Source: CAVZYN01 sp963779515
Lineage (GTDB): Bacteria; Pseudomonadota; Alphaproteobacteria; Rhizobiales; Hyphomicrobiaceae
Length of the DNA: 64,000 nt
Assembly (NCBI GenBank): GCA_963779515.1
Contig: CAVZYN010000003.1
Location: 124,001-188,000 of the forward strand
Direction: 5' to 3'
Positions 8,477-18,041 of the stretch are shown here, in pieces. Position numbers and translations under genes: made by a program. Position 1 is the stretch's first letter; every line of letters starts with the position of its first letter. The notes below the pieces were generated by a model that searched no databases, had not been told where the DNA came from, and saw only the letters and a program-made list of their open reading frames with translations.

Positions 8477-9313
8477 ATGCCGCTGTCCGATCATTCCGAA
8501 TTCGCCGCCGCACTTCACCCCAGCCCTCTCCCCGTGAAGGACGGGGAGAGGGGGCAGAAAACGCTCGTCGCTATCCGCGCGGTCTCGAAGCAGTTCTCGA
8601 ACGGCACGCTTGCCGTGCGCGATGTCGATCTCGACCTCTACGCGGGTGAGTTCGTGTCGCTGCTCGGACCATCGGGCTGTGGGAAGTCGACGCTGCTGCG
8701 CATGATCGCGGGGCTCGGCGAGGCGAGCGCGGGGACCATTGATTGGCCGGGCTCGAGCGAGCGCTCGCATGGCGGCGAGCTGGGGTTCGTGTTTCAGGAG
8801 CCGACGCTGATGCCGTGGTCGACGGCGCTCGGCAACGTCATGATCCCGCTGAAACTTAAGGGCGTCGCCAAGTCGGAGATCGAGCAGCGATCGGCGGCGG
8901 CGCTCGCGAGCGTCGGCCTCAAGGGATTTGAAAAAGCCTATCCGCGCGAGCTGTCGGGCGGCATGAAGATGCGCGTGTCGATCGCCCGCGCGCTCGTCAC
9001 CGCCCCGCGCGTGTTGCTGATGGACGAGCCGTTCGCCGCCCTCGACGAGATCACCCGCCACAAGCTCAACGATGATCTGCTGGCGCTGTGGGAAAAGCAA
9101 CGCTTCACGGCGGTTTTCGTGACGCACTCGGTGTTCGAGAGCGTGTACCTCTCGCAGCGTATCGTCGTGATGGCGGCGCGGCCCGGCCGCATCATGGCCA
9201 ATCTGGTGGTCGATGCGCCCTATCCGCGCGATGACCTGTACCGGACGTCCGCACAGTATGGCGCGCTTTGCCGCACGGCATCGGACACCTTGAAGAAGGC
9301 GATTGCAGCATGA
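8477..9313 (+). CDS. ABC transporter ATP-binding protein (TauB/SsuB-like)
   Basis: About 278 residues. The ATPase core is complete: Walker A GPSGCGKST, Q-loop VFQEPTLMPW, signature LSGGMKMRVSIARAL, Walker B VLLMDEPFAALDE and the switch histidine in FVTHSVFE. It powers import together with the adjacent permease, whose ATG overlaps this gene's stop (ATGA at 9310-9313). The first about 25 codons are encoded by a palindromic repeat (8524-8552), so the true start is uncertain: ATG 8477, GTG 8471 or GTG 8534 are all in frame and none has a strong ribosome-binding site upstream of the repeat. Confidence 0.85.
   Translation: MPLSDHSEFAAALHPSPLPVKDGERGQKTLVAIRAVSKQFSNGTLAVRDVDLDLYAGEFVSLLGPSGCGKSTLLRMIAGLGEASAGTIDWPGSSERSHGGELGFVFQEPTLMPWSTALGNVMIPLKLKGVAKSEIEQRSAAALASVGLKGFEKAYPRELSGGMKMRVSIARALVTAPRVLLMDEPFAALDEITRHKLNDDLLALWEKQRFTAVFVTHSVFESVYLSQRIVVMAARPGRIMANLVVDAPYPRDDLYRTSAQYGALCRTASDTLKKAIAA
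8524..8552. repeat. GC-rich hairpin repeat, copy 2 (inside the ATPase 5' end)
   Basis: The same 12-bp inverted arms as at 8345-8373 with loop GAAGG. It falls within the reading frame of the ATP-binding protein, where it reads as part of a non-conserved leader. An in-frame GTG at 8534 lies inside the left arm/loop, so the repeat may supply the start codon and mask it in a hairpin. Confidence 0.65.
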
Positions 9314-10194
9314 GCGATGGCGCCCAGCATGTTCCGGGACCAACCGACGGCACCGATGCCGGGTCGATGCCCGTGTTCGCGAGCGAGCCAAAGGTGCTGG
9401 GCATCGCCAAGAGTCGCTGGCCCGGGATCATCGCGCCGGTTGTGATCGGCGTGCTGGCGCTCATCGCCTGGGAAATGATCGTGCGTGTCAAGGGCATCCC
9501 GCACTATGTGCTGCCGGGCCCGATCGCCATTGGCAGGACGTTGATCACGGATTGGGCGACGCTGGCGGAATCGCTGTGGGTGACGCTGAGCATCGCCGGC
9601 ACCGCGCTGTTGGCCGCGGTCGCCGTCGGCGTCAGTCTCGCGGTGCTTTTCACCCAGTCGAAGTGGCTGGAGATGTCGTTTTTCCCCTATGCGGTGGTGC
9701 TGCAAGTGACGCCGATCGTCGCCATCGCGCCGCTGATCATCATCTGGACCAACAACAACATCCCGCTGTCGCTGCTGATCTGCGCCTGGATCGTCGCGTT
9801 CTTTCCAATCCTGTCGAACACGATCCTCGGGTTGAACTCGGTCGACCACAACCTGCTCAATCTCTTCCAGATGTACGGCGCAACGCGCTTCCAGGCGCTG
9901 CGCTATCTGCGCTTGCCAGCAGCCCTGCCGTATTTTCTCGGCGGCTTGAAAATCTCGGGCGGCCTCGCCCTCATCGGCGCCGTCGTCGCCGAGTTCGTCG
10001 CCGGCACGGGCGGCAGCGCGTCGGGCCTCGCCTATCGCATTCTCGAAGCCGGCTATCAGTTGAAGATCCCGCGCATGTTCGCCGCTCTCTTCCTGATCTC
10101 GCTCTCCGGCGTCGCGGTGTTTCTGATCACGAGTTGGATCTCGCACCTCCTGCTGCGCCGCTGGCACGAAAGCGCTGTCACGCGCGAGAACTGA
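9310..10194 (+). CDS. ABC transporter permease (BPD_transp_1, TauC/SsuC-like)
   Basis: A 294-residue inner-membrane permease. Six or so hydrophobic helices follow an N-terminal cytoplasmic stretch. The EAA loop that contacts the ATPase is present as MYGATRFQALRYLRLPAALPYF. The ATG overlaps the stop of the ATPase gene in ATGA, showing translational coupling. With the genes at 7310 and 8477 it makes a complete NMT1/TauABC-type importer. Substrate unknown. Confidence 0.9.
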   Translation: MSDGAQHVPGPTDGTDAGSMPVFASEPKVLGIAKSRWPGIIAPVVIGVLALIAWEMIVRVKGIPHYVLPGPIAIGRTLITDWATLAESLWVTLSIAGTALLAAVAVGVSLAVLFTQSKWLEMSFFPYAVVLQVTPIVAIAPLIIIWTNNNIPLSLLICAWIVAFFPILSNTILGLNSVDHNLLNLFQMYGATRFQALRYLRLPAALPYFLGGLKISGGLALIGAVVAEFVAGTGGSASGLAYRILEAGYQLKIPRMFAALFLISLSGVAVFLITSWISHLLLRRWHESAVTREN

Positions 10195-10249
10195 CGTCCT
10201 TCCTCTCCTGCGGGCGGGGATGTCGCGGCCGGCAAACGCGATAGCCGTC

Positions 10250-10273
10250 ATGCCAGGCCTACGTGCCTGGCAT
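10250..10273. terminator. Inverted repeat between convergent genes
   Basis: Nine-base arms ATGCCAGGC and GCCTGGCAT around the 6-base loop CTACGT, lying in the 198-base gap between the permease (plus strand) and the ABC exporter (minus strand). It may end transcription from both sides, but there is no T-tract, and related palindromes are common intergenic repeats in alphaproteobacteria. The rest of the gap holds no gene that I can support. Confidence 0.45.
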
Positions 10274-10392
10274 CCAGGCTGACCGCTGTCAGAGATCAAT
10301 TTCGGCGGCACGGCGCAAAGAACATTTCGGTGGTGTGGGCGTTGCCAGCCCATTGCGAACATGGGCAAATGGGGTGCAGCGTGCGACGCGCC

Positions 10393-12339
10393 TCAAGTTT
10401 CGGCGGGGGCCAGCCGGATCGCGCCGGTGCGTTGGGCTTCTTCCAGTGTGCGCGCCAGCTCCTCGCGCGCCTTTTCGGCCTGGCGTTGGCGGTTCCAGAG
10501 CGAGGCATAGAGCCCGTCCTTGTCCATCAGCTCGGCGTGCGTGCCCTGTTCGACAAGGCGCCCCTTCTCGAGCACCAGGATGATGTCGGCATGCACGATC
10601 GTCGAGAGCCGGTGCGCGATGACGAGCGTCGTGCGGTTCTTGGCGACGCGATCAAGCGCGTCCTGAATTTCCTTTTCGGTGTGGCTATCGAGGGCGCTGG
10701 TCGCTTCATCCAGCATCAGGATCGGCGGGCCTTTGAGGATCGTGCGCGCGATCGCAACGCGTTGTTTTTCCCCGCCGGAGAGCTTTAGGCCGCGCTCGCC
10801 GACCATCGTATTGTAGCCGTCGGGCAGCGTCTTGATGAAGCTGTCGATCTGGGCGAGGCGGGCCGCCTCCATCACGTCGGCGTCGCTCGCATCGGGCCGC
10901 CCATAGCGGATGTTGTAGAGAATGGTATCGTTGAATAGGACCGTGTCTTGCGGCACCACGCCCATCGCCGCGCGCAGCGACGATTGCGTGACGTCGCGGA
11001 TGTCCTGCCCGTCGATCGTGACGCGCCCGCCCGCGACGTCGTAGAAGCGCAGCAAGATGCGGCTGACGGTTGATTTGCCGGCGCCCGACGGTCCGACGAT
11101 CGCGACCATCTTGCCGGCCGGCACCTCGAACGAGAGGCCGTCGAGGATCGTGCGGGCAGGGTCGTAATGGAACTTGACGTTCTCGAAGCGCACCGTGCCG
11201 CCTGTCACGGCGAGCGGTGTGGCGCCGGGGCGATCCGCGATCTCCGGGTTCTGGTCGAGCACGTCCATCATGCGCTCGATGTCGGTCAGGCCCTGCTTGA
11301 TCTCGCGATACACCATCCCCATGAAATTGAGCGGAATGAACAGCTGCAGCATCAGCAGGTTCACCATCACGAAGTGCCCGACGGTGTTGAGGCCGGCGAC
11401 GACGTCGCGCGCCGCCATCACCATGCAAATCGTCAGCGCGGCCGTGAAAATGATCGCCTGGCCGGTGTTGAGGACGGCAAGGGACGTGTAGGTTTTGACG
11501 CTCGCTTTTTCATAGGTTTCCATCGACTTGTCGTAGCGCGCGGCCTCGCGCGCTTCGGCGCCGAAGTACTTCACTGTCTCGTAGTTGAGCAGACTGTCGA
11601 TCGCCTTGGTGTTGGCGTCGGTGTCGCTGTCGTTCATGGTGCGCCGGATCGAAACCCGCCAGTCCGTCGCCTTGATAGTGAACCAGAGGTAGAAGACGAT
11701 CATGCCGAGAATGGTCACGACATAGCGCCAGTCGAATTCGATGGCGCAGACGATCATGACCAGGGCGAACTCGACGATCGTCGGGATCAGCGTCATCAGC
11801 GTCATGCGCGTGATGTTCTCGATGCCCGTCCGCCCGCGTTCGAGTACGCGTGTCAGGCCGCCGGTCTTGCGTTCGAGATGGAAGCGCAGTGACAGGCGGT
11901 GCATGTGCTCGAAGGTCGAGAGCGCGAGCTTGCGCACGGCGTGCATCGCGACCTTGGCGAACAATCCCTCCCGCGCTTGCACAAGGAGCGTCATTGCGAT
12001 GCGCGTCAGGCCATAAAAGATCGTCGCCATGACGGGCGCGGCGATCAGCCACGTCACCGTTTGCCCCGGTGCCAGGCGCCCACCGGACGCATTGACCAGC
12101 GCGTCCGTCGCCCACTTGAACGTGTACGGCATCAGCACCGTCACGATCTTGGCGATCAGCATCAGGCCGAGGGAGATCAGCACGGTGCGCTGCAGATCCG
12201 GCCGATCCTTGGGCCAGACATGCGGATAGAGGCCGCGCAAGACCTTCAGTTGCGCTGGCGAGGGGCGGAGACGGTCGCGCCAATCGGCGGCGGGCGGGGC
12301 CGGTGTATCGAGGACAGGTCGCTGCATCGGTGTGCTCAT
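10393..12339 (-). CDS. ABC transporter, fused permease and ATPase (Atm1/HMT1-like exporter)
   Basis: A 648-residue half-transporter: an N-terminal membrane domain of about six helices (residues 50-350) followed by an ATPase domain with Walker A GPSGAGKST, signature LSGGEKQRVAIARTIL and Walker B LMLDEATSALDS. The family (ABCB, Atm1/HMT1 type) exports glutathione-linked metal or sulfur compounds in other alphaproteobacteria; RTVLISLGLMLIAKIVTVLM and the RALERGRTGIENI-like segment (here RVLERGRTGIENITRM) fit that subgroup. It works as a dimer in the inner membrane. It is followed downstream by nothing on the same strand until the importer's palindrome. The dusA gene lies 24 bases upstream on the same strand. 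Confidence 0.85.
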   Translation of the reverse strand: MSTPMQRPVLDTPAPPAADWRDRLRPSPAQLKVLRGLYPHVWPKDRPDLQRTVLISLGLMLIAKIVTVLMPYTFKWATDALVNASGGRLAPGQTVTWLIAAPVMATIFYGLTRIAMTLLVQAREGLFAKVAMHAVRKLALSTFEHMHRLSLRFHLERKTGGLTRVLERGRTGIENITRMTLMTLIPTIVEFALVMIVCAIEFDWRYVVTILGMIVFYLWFTIKATDWRVSIRRTMNDSDTDANTKAIDSLLNYETVKYFGAEAREAARYDKSMETYEKASVKTYTSLAVLNTGQAIIFTAALTICMVMAARDVVAGLNTVGHFVMVNLLMLQLFIPLNFMGMVYREIKQGLTDIERMMDVLDQNPEIADRPGATPLAVTGGTVRFENVKFHYDPARTILDGLSFEVPAGKMVAIVGPSGAGKSTVSRILLRFYDVAGGRVTIDGQDIRDVTQSSLRAAMGVVPQDTVLFNDTILYNIRYGRPDASDADVMEAARLAQIDSFIKTLPDGYNTMVGERGLKLSGGEKQRVAIARTILKGPPILMLDEATSALDSHTEKEIQDALDRVAKNRTTLVIAHRLSTIVHADIILVLEKGRLVEQGTHAELMDKDGLYASLWNRQRQAEKAREELARTLEEAQRTGAIRLAPAET

Positions 12340-12363
12340 AAACCGGAAGCCAGGGCCTGTCGA

Positions 12364-13362
12364 TCAGGCGGCCTGGAATTCCGTGGTGTCGTGTGGACGG
12401 ACGAACGCCAACGCCTCGCGCAGGACATCGACGCCGGCTCCCGGTTTGACGGCGTTTTCCGACAGATGCCGGCGGAATGCGCGTGCGCCCGGTGCGCCGT
12501 GATAGAGCCCGAGCACGTGCCGCGCGATGTTGTTGAGGCGGCCACCCGCGGCGATGTGGTGCGCGATGTAGGGCATCATTGCCTGGATCACCGCGGCGCG
12601 ATCTGGCGGCGCGGCAGTGGCGCCGAAGAAGCGGCGGTCGACCTCGGCGAGGATCGCGGGTGTCTGATAGGCGGCGCGGCCGAGCATCACGCCGTCGGCG
12701 TGGGCGCGATGCGCAGCTGCCTCGTCGAGTGACGCGATGCCGCCGTTGAGCACGATGGTCAGATGCGGATGTGCCAGCTTCAGGCGGAACACGCGGTCGT
12801 AGTCGAGCGGCGGGATCTCGCGATTTTCCTTCGGCGACAACCCCTTCAGCCACGCCTTGCGCGCATGCACGATGAATACGGTGCAGCCAGTCGCCGCGAC
12901 GGTGGCGATGAAACGCTCGAAATCGGCTTCGCTGTCCTGGTCGTCGATGCCGATGCGGCATTTGACGGTGACGGGGATCTGCACCCGCGCGCGCATCGCT
13001 GCAACGCAATCGGCGACCAGTTGCGGCTCGGCCATCAGGCAGGCGCCGAAGTTGCCGCCCTGCACGCGGTCCGATGGGCAGCCGACGTTGAGATTGATTT
13101 CATCGTAGCCGTAGCCCTCGCCGATCGCCGCGGCTTCGGCGAGCTTCGCTGGATTGGAGCCACCGAGTTGCAACGCGAGCGGGTGCTCGCGGCGGTCAAA
13201 TCCCAACAGCTGATCGCGCTTGCCGTGAATGATCGCCTCGGCGGTCACCATCTCGGTGTAGAGCCGCGCATGCTTCGACAACAGACGATGGAACACCCGG
13301 CAGTGCCGGTCGGTCCAATCCATCATGGGGGCGATACAGAAGATATGAGCGTTTTCGTGCAT
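12364..13362 (-). CDS. dusA: tRNA-dihydrouridine synthase A
   Basis: A 332-residue FMN-dependent enzyme that reduces specific uridines in the tRNA D-loop. DusA landmarks are seen: CIAPMMDWTDRHCRVFHRLL at the start, the TEMVTAEAIIHG segment, LQLGGSNPAKLAEAA, and NLNVGCPSDRVQGGNFGACL with the catalytic cysteine. The length matches DusA rather than DusB or DusC. It is followed closely by an ABC exporter gene on the same strand, with no functional tie known. Confidence 0.92.
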   Translation of the reverse strand: MHENAHIFCIAPMMDWTDRHCRVFHRLLSKHARLYTEMVTAEAIIHGKRDQLLGFDRREHPLALQLGGSNPAKLAEAAAIGEGYGYDEINLNVGCPSDRVQGGNFGACLMAEPQLVADCVAAMRARVQIPVTVKCRIGIDDQDSEADFERFIATVAATGCTVFIVHARKAWLKGLSPKENREIPPLDYDRVFRLKLAHPHLTIVLNGGIASLDEAAAHRAHADGVMLGRAAYQTPAILAEVDRRFFGATAAPPDRAAVIQAMMPYIAHHIAAGGRLNNIARHVLGLYHGAPGARAFRRHLSENAVKPGAGVDVLREALAFVRPHDTTEFQAA

Positions 13363-13496
13363 CGAGTGTCCTGGCCAGCGCGAACCGCGTGTGCGCCGCA
13401 GCCGTTTTGCGCGCTTGTCTCACACTTTGACAGCAATTTCCAGGCGCTGGCGCCTGGTGTAGGGTCAGGTTCGTCAATGGCCTCCACCGGAGCGAG

Positions 13497-14342
13497 ATGA
13501 TGCACGCAAGCGCCGCAGATCATACCATTGATCTCTCCTTCAAACCGGTCGAGACCACGTCACCCAAGGTGCTCTCCCCGGCCGGGATCGCCCAGTTCAA
13601 TCGCGAAGGCTACGTCCGCCCGTTTACGGTCTTCTCGGCGAACGAGGTGAGGGCGAACCGGACCTATTTCGATCGGCTTTTGGCGGATCTCGGCGGCACG
13701 AATGCTTACGCCATCAATTGCTATCAAGCGCGCCTCGGTGGCATTTGGGACCTCTGCACCAACCCGCGGATCCTGGATCTCGTCGAAGATCTTATCGGGC
13801 CGGACATCGTCTGTTGGGCCTCACACTTTTTCTGCAAGCTGCCGCACGATCCCAAGCCCGTCGGCTGGCATCAGGACGCGGCGTTCTGGAAACTATCGCC
13901 TGCGAGGACGGTGACGGTATGGCTCGCGATCGACGACGCGGACGACGAAAACGCAGCGATGCGTTTCATCCCCCGATCGCATGATCGAGGCGTCCTCCAG
14001 GTCAAGCAGAGCGAGGGGCGATCGGTCCTTCGTCTCGAAACCGTCGGCGCCGAAACGCTCGGCGCCCCGGTCACCAACAGCCTCGCGGCCGGTGACGTCT
14101 CGCTGCACGCCGACATGCTGGTGCATGGATCGAAAGCGAACGCGTCTGATCGCCGCCGCTGCGGCCTGACGCTGCGCTATTGCCTGCCCGAAGTGCGCAT
14201 CATCGATCCGCAGTGGGCGCGAACCGTCGAGGCGATCATCTGCCGTGGCCAGGACGCGAGCGGTCATTGGCGGCATCATCCGCGCCCCGAAAACGACGAC
14301 ATCACCAAGACGTCTAGCCCCGTCAGCATCGGCGCAAACTAG
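13497..14342 (+). CDS. Phytanoyl-CoA dioxygenase family protein
   Basis: A 281-residue Fe(II)/2-oxoglutarate-dependent oxygenase of the PhyH family. The iron ligands are visible as His and Asp in VGWHQDAAFW and the distal His in ADMLVHGSKANASDRRR, where the following Arg should bind 2-oxoglutarate. Relatives hydroxylate fatty acyl-CoAs, ectoine or small secondary metabolites; nothing here identifies the substrate. The gene is divergent from dusA and followed by holC. Confidence 0.85.
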   Translation: MMHASAADHTIDLSFKPVETTSPKVLSPAGIAQFNREGYVRPFTVFSANEVRANRTYFDRLLADLGGTNAYAINCYQARLGGIWDLCTNPRILDLVEDLIGPDIVCWASHFFCKLPHDPKPVGWHQDAAFWKLSPARTVTVWLAIDDADDENAAMRFIPRSHDRGVLQVKQSEGRSVLRLETVGAETLGAPVTNSLAAGDVSLHADMLVHGSKANASDRRRCGLTLRYCLPEVRIIDPQWARTVEAIICRGQDASGHWRHHPRPENDDITKTSSPVSIGAN

Positions 14343-14417
14343 TGTGCTGGGATCAGCAATCGCTGATCGAGTCAGTCAATACCGGGACGAATTTTCAATT
14401 CGTGCTAAGCAACGGTC

Positions 14418-14867
14418 ATGACCGAGGTCCTCTTCTACCATCTCGAATACCAGCCGCTGGACAAGGTGTTGCCGGCGCTTGTCGAAAAGACGGTCGAGCG
14501 CGGCTGGCGCGCGGTGATCCAGGCGGGCTCGCCCGAGCGTGTCGAGGCGCTGGATACGCTGCTGTGGACCTACAAGGACGATGGATTCCTGCCGCACGGC
14601 ACGCGCCAGGACGGCGATGCCGCCGAGCAGCCGGTGTACCTGACGACCGAGCCCGACAACCCCAATCAGGCAACCGTGCGGTTTCTTGTGGATGGCGCGA
14701 CAGGTGCCGATCTCGCAGCCTACGAGCGCGTGGTTTTCATGTTCGACGGCCATGATCCGGACGCGGTCGCGGAGGCGCGCCGGCAATGGAAAATCGCCAA
14801 GGAGGCCGGCTGCACACTGGCCTATTGGCAGCAAAGCCCCGAGGGCCGCTGGGAGAAAAAGGCGTAA
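14418..14867 (+). CDS. holC: DNA polymerase III chi subunit
   Basis: A 149-residue HolC protein, part of the clamp-loader complex that links it to SSB. The family shape is clear: MTEVLFYHLEYQPLDKVLP at the start, an alpha/beta core with LLWTYKDDGFLPHG and AYERVVFMFDGHDPDAV. It sits 40 bases upstream of rnr on the same strand and the two could be cotranscribed. Confidence 0.9.
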   Translation: MTEVLFYHLEYQPLDKVLPALVEKTVERGWRAVIQAGSPERVEALDTLLWTYKDDGFLPHGTRQDGDAAEQPVYLTTEPDNPNQATVRFLVDGATGADLAAYERVVFMFDGHDPDAVAEARRQWKIAKEAGCTLAYWQQSPEGRWEKKA

Positions 14868-14907
14868 AATCCTCGCCGCTCGGTCCTGATCCTGCTAAGC
14901 AGCGCGC

Positions 14908-17178
14908 ATGCAAAAGAAGACCAAAAGCGGGCCGAAGCGACCGGCCGGTGGCATTCCGACCCGCGAAGAAATCCTCGCCTTTATCCAGCAGTCGCAAACC
15001 AAAGTCGGCAAGCGCGAGGTCGCGCGCGCCTTCGATATCAAGGGCGCGGCGCGGATTCCGCTGAAGCGGCTGCTGCAAGAGATGGCGGACGAAGGGTTGC
15101 TGTCGGGCAACAAGAAAGCATTGAAGGGCAAGGGTTCGCTCGGGCCTGTCGCGGTGCTCGATATCGTCGCGCGCGATGCCGGCGGTGATCTCGTCGCCGA
15201 GCCCGCGACCTGGGACGGCACCGACGGCGCGCGCCCGCGCGTGCTGGTGCTGGCGGGCGAGGGCCGGCGCGGCGCCGGCGAGCCGGAGCTTGGCGTTGGC
15301 GATCGAATCCTCGCCAAAATCGCGGACGCCGATCACGGCGAGATCCGCCTCGAAGCGCGCCCCATCAAGCGGCTGCCGAAAGAGCGCCGCCGGCTCGTCG
15401 GCATCTTCCGCAAGCACGATCGGCCGGGTGGCGAGATCGCGCCCGTCGACAAGAAGGAGCTGCGCAGCTGGCCGGTGAAAGCGGCCGACGCGGGCGATGC
15501 CAAGAACGGCGATCTGGTGCGCTTCGAGCTGTCGAAGTCGGGCCGCTTCGCCGTGCCGGAAGCGCGCATCGTCGAGGTGCTCGGCAATCCGGCCGATCAG
15601 CGCCAGATCTCGCTGATCGCGGTGCACGCGCACGGCATCCCGGACGAATTTCCGGCGCGCGTGCTCGCCGAACTCGATGAATTGCCGTCGTTGACGCTAA
15701 AAAATCGCACGGATTTGCGGGCGCTGCCGCTGCTGACGATCGATCCGGTCGATGCGCGCGATCACGACGACGCCGTGCATGCCGAACCCGACGCCGATCC
15801 GAGCAATCCCGACGGCTTCATCGTCACCGTCGCGATCGCGGACGTGGCGCACTACATCCACCCCGCAACCAACCTCGATCGCGAGGCGCGGCTGCGCGGC
15901 AACTCCTGCTATTTCCCCGATCGCGTGGTGCCGATGCTGCCGGAGCGCATCTCCAACGACCTCTGCTCGCTCAGGGAACTGGAAGACCGGCCGTGCCTTG
16001 CCGTGCGCATGACGTTCAACGCGCGCGGCGAAAAGCAGCGGCATGCGTTTTCCCGGGCAATGATGCGATCTGCGGCGAAGCTCTCGTATCAGGAAGCGCA
16101 GGCCGCGATCGATGGTAACGTCAGCGCCAAATGCGCGCCACACCTGGAAACGGCACTGCGGCCGCTCTGGGCCGCCTATGCCAAGCTCGCCCAGGCGCGG
16201 GATGCGCGCGGCCCCCTCGATCTCAATTTGCCGGAGCGCAAAATCGTGCTCAATGCCGAGGGTCGCGTCGCCCGCGTGATCGTGCCGGAGCGGCTGACAG
16301 CGCATCGGCTGATCGAAGAGATGATGATCCAAGCCAACGTCGCGGCTGCCGAGACGCTGGAGGAGTACCGCACCGCGTGCGTCTATCGCGTGCATGCGGC
16401 GCCCTCGAAAGAAAAGCTGACGGCGTTGCGCGATTTCCTCGAAAGCGTCGAGATCGACTTCCCGTCGTCGGGGACGCTGCGGCCGAGCCATTTCAACCGC
16501 ATCTTGGCGCAAGCCAAGGCGATGCCGGTCGCCGATCTCGTCAACGAAGTGGTGCTGCGGTCGCAGGCGCAGGCCGAGTACGCGCACGAGAACTACGGCC
16601 ACTTCGGTCTAAATTTGCGCAAGTACGCGCACTTTACATCGCCCATTCGCCGCTATGCCGACCTGGTGGTGCACCGCGCCCTGGTGCGCGCCATGAAGTT
16701 CGGCTCGGATGGACTGAGTGACGGCGAGATCGCGGTGCTGACCGAGACCTGCCAAGCGATTTCAGACACCGAGCGGCGCGCCATGATGGCCGAACGCGAA
16801 ACCTCCGATCGTCTGATCGCGGCGCATTTGGCGGACCGCATCGGCGCCGAGTTCGACGCCCGCATCACCGGCGTCACGCGGGCGGGTCTGTTTGTCCGCC
16901 TCAAGGATACGGGCGCGGACGGGCTGGTGCCGATTTCTACGCTGGGGGATGAGTTTTTCCGCCATGACGAGACCCAGCATGCGCTCGTCGGCGAGCGCTC
17001 GGGCGAGGCCTACCGGCTTGGCGACGATGTGCGGGTGAAACTGATCGAGGCGATCCCCATGGCCGGCGCCCTGAGATTCGAGATGCTCTCGCGCGGCAAG
17101 CGCGGTCATGTCGCCACCATGCCGAAAAGTATTCGCGGCAAGCGGCGCCTCAAGGGGCGCCGGCATCCACAGCGGTGA
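14908..17178 (+). CDS. rnr: Ribonuclease R
   Basis: A 756-residue 3'-5' exoribonuclease able to degrade structured RNA. Domain order is an N-terminal winged-helix/RNB-N region, cold-shock domains (about residues 60-230), the RNB catalytic domain (about 250-590) and a C-terminal S1 domain (about 645-725) with a basic tail. The catalytic aspartates are in LTIDPVDARDHDDAVHAEPD. HFTSPIRRYADLVVHR is the conserved RNB closing motif. Length is typical for alphaproteobacterial RNase R. The next gene starts 13 bases downstream. Confidence 0.93.
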   Translation: MQKKTKSGPKRPAGGIPTREEILAFIQQSQTKVGKREVARAFDIKGAARIPLKRLLQEMADEGLLSGNKKALKGKGSLGPVAVLDIVARDAGGDLVAEPATWDGTDGARPRVLVLAGEGRRGAGEPELGVGDRILAKIADADHGEIRLEARPIKRLPKERRRLVGIFRKHDRPGGEIAPVDKKELRSWPVKAADAGDAKNGDLVRFELSKSGRFAVPEARIVEVLGNPADQRQISLIAVHAHGIPDEFPARVLAELDELPSLTLKNRTDLRALPLLTIDPVDARDHDDAVHAEPDADPSNPDGFIVTVAIADVAHYIHPATNLDREARLRGNSCYFPDRVVPMLPERISNDLCSLRELEDRPCLAVRMTFNARGEKQRHAFSRAMMRSAAKLSYQEAQAAIDGNVSAKCAPHLETALRPLWAAYAKLAQARDARGPLDLNLPERKIVLNAEGRVARVIVPERLTAHRLIEEMMIQANVAAAETLEEYRTACVYRVHAAPSKEKLTALRDFLESVEIDFPSSGTLRPSHFNRILAQAKAMPVADLVNEVVLRSQAQAEYAHENYGHFGLNLRKYAHFTSPIRRYADLVVHRALVRAMKFGSDGLSDGEIAVLTETCQAISDTERRAMMAERETSDRLIAAHLADRIGAEFDARITGVTRAGLFVRLKDTGADGLVPISTLGDEFFRHDETQHALVGERSGEAYRLGDDVRVKLIEAIPMAGALRFEMLSRGKRGHVATMPKSIRGKRRLKGRRHPQR

Positions 17179-17191
17179 TGGGTTCGATCGA

Positions 17192-17977
17192 ATGGGCGTG
17201 CTCGAATTTCTGAAGACACTTTTTGGCAAGAGCACTGCCGCGGTGTCACCTTCTGCGCAGACGGCGCCGTTGAACGATGACGCCGGTTCCGAGGCGGCCG
17301 CCGAAACGTATGCCAAGCGGGATCATCATTGGGCAACGATTGGTCGGGTCGAGCCGGATGTCATCGCGTTTATGATCAACCCCCAATTTCGCGGAGAACC
17401 AGCGTGGCCGGGCACGCGCCAAGCCTATCGCGTTATCCGCCGGCCCCATTCCGTCATCATCGCATCGGATGGATTGTCAGATCCTTTCGACGATGGTGAC
17501 GGCACCCGTAACGGTTATGAGATGGAGTTGTTCATCGAGACAGCGGACGTGCCCAACGGGATGTCGGGCCTCGACGGCAATGTCGCAGCACTCGGTGGGT
17601 CCTGGGCCTTCATCATTCTGAAGCATGTCTGCGCGCAGATCGCCGAAGCGGGTGGCGTGATGGACCGGCTGGAGCGACTTCAAGCACTCTCCATGGAATT
17701 GCCGGGTGTCAGCGAGGAGCCTGCACTGCTGCAACAGCTCCCGAAAGAATTTATCAGTGACGATGACTGCGTTGGCATCCTGATCGGTGCGCCGAAGCCA
17801 GATTTTCCGGCGCTGATTCCCAACATGCCGCTTTCGCCTGTCCTGTTGGTGCCCATCGTCCTCCTGACGGCCGCGGAGCTCGACGTTGTGCGAGGAGCTG
17901 GAGCAGCAGGTCGCAATACGGTTGTAGCAAAACTGATAAGCGCTGGGAGCGGTCATATCAGCCGGCTCAGTCGTTAG
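17192..17977 (+). CDS. Suppressor-of-fused (SUFU) domain-like protein
   Basis: A 261-residue protein that looks like the bacterial SUFU-domain family. The cues are the VIRRPHSVIIASDGLSDPF region, NGYEMELFIETADV, SWAFIILKHVCAQIAEAG, and a late hydrophobic PVLLVPIVLLTAAELDVV strand pair. Bacterial members are of unknown function, often immunity-like or envelope-associated. The ATG at 17192 is chosen because it avoids overlap with rnr; a longer form would overlap it by 70 bases. Assignment is from remembered family appearance and is moderate. Confidence 0.6.
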   Translation: MGVLEFLKTLFGKSTAAVSPSAQTAPLNDDAGSEAAAETYAKRDHHWATIGRVEPDVIAFMINPQFRGEPAWPGTRQAYRVIRRPHSVIIASDGLSDPFDDGDGTRNGYEMELFIETADVPNGMSGLDGNVAALGGSWAFIILKHVCAQIAEAGGVMDRLERLQALSMELPGVSEEPALLQQLPKEFISDDDCVGILIGAPKPDFPALIPNMPLSPVLLVPIVLLTAAELDVVRGAGAAGRNTVVAKLISAGSGHISRLSR

Positions 17978-18041
17978 ACCGAGACACCGGGCCGCAGCAG
18001 CGAGCCTTGACGCGCTGAGCGGCCTTCGGCAGGGTCCTCAG

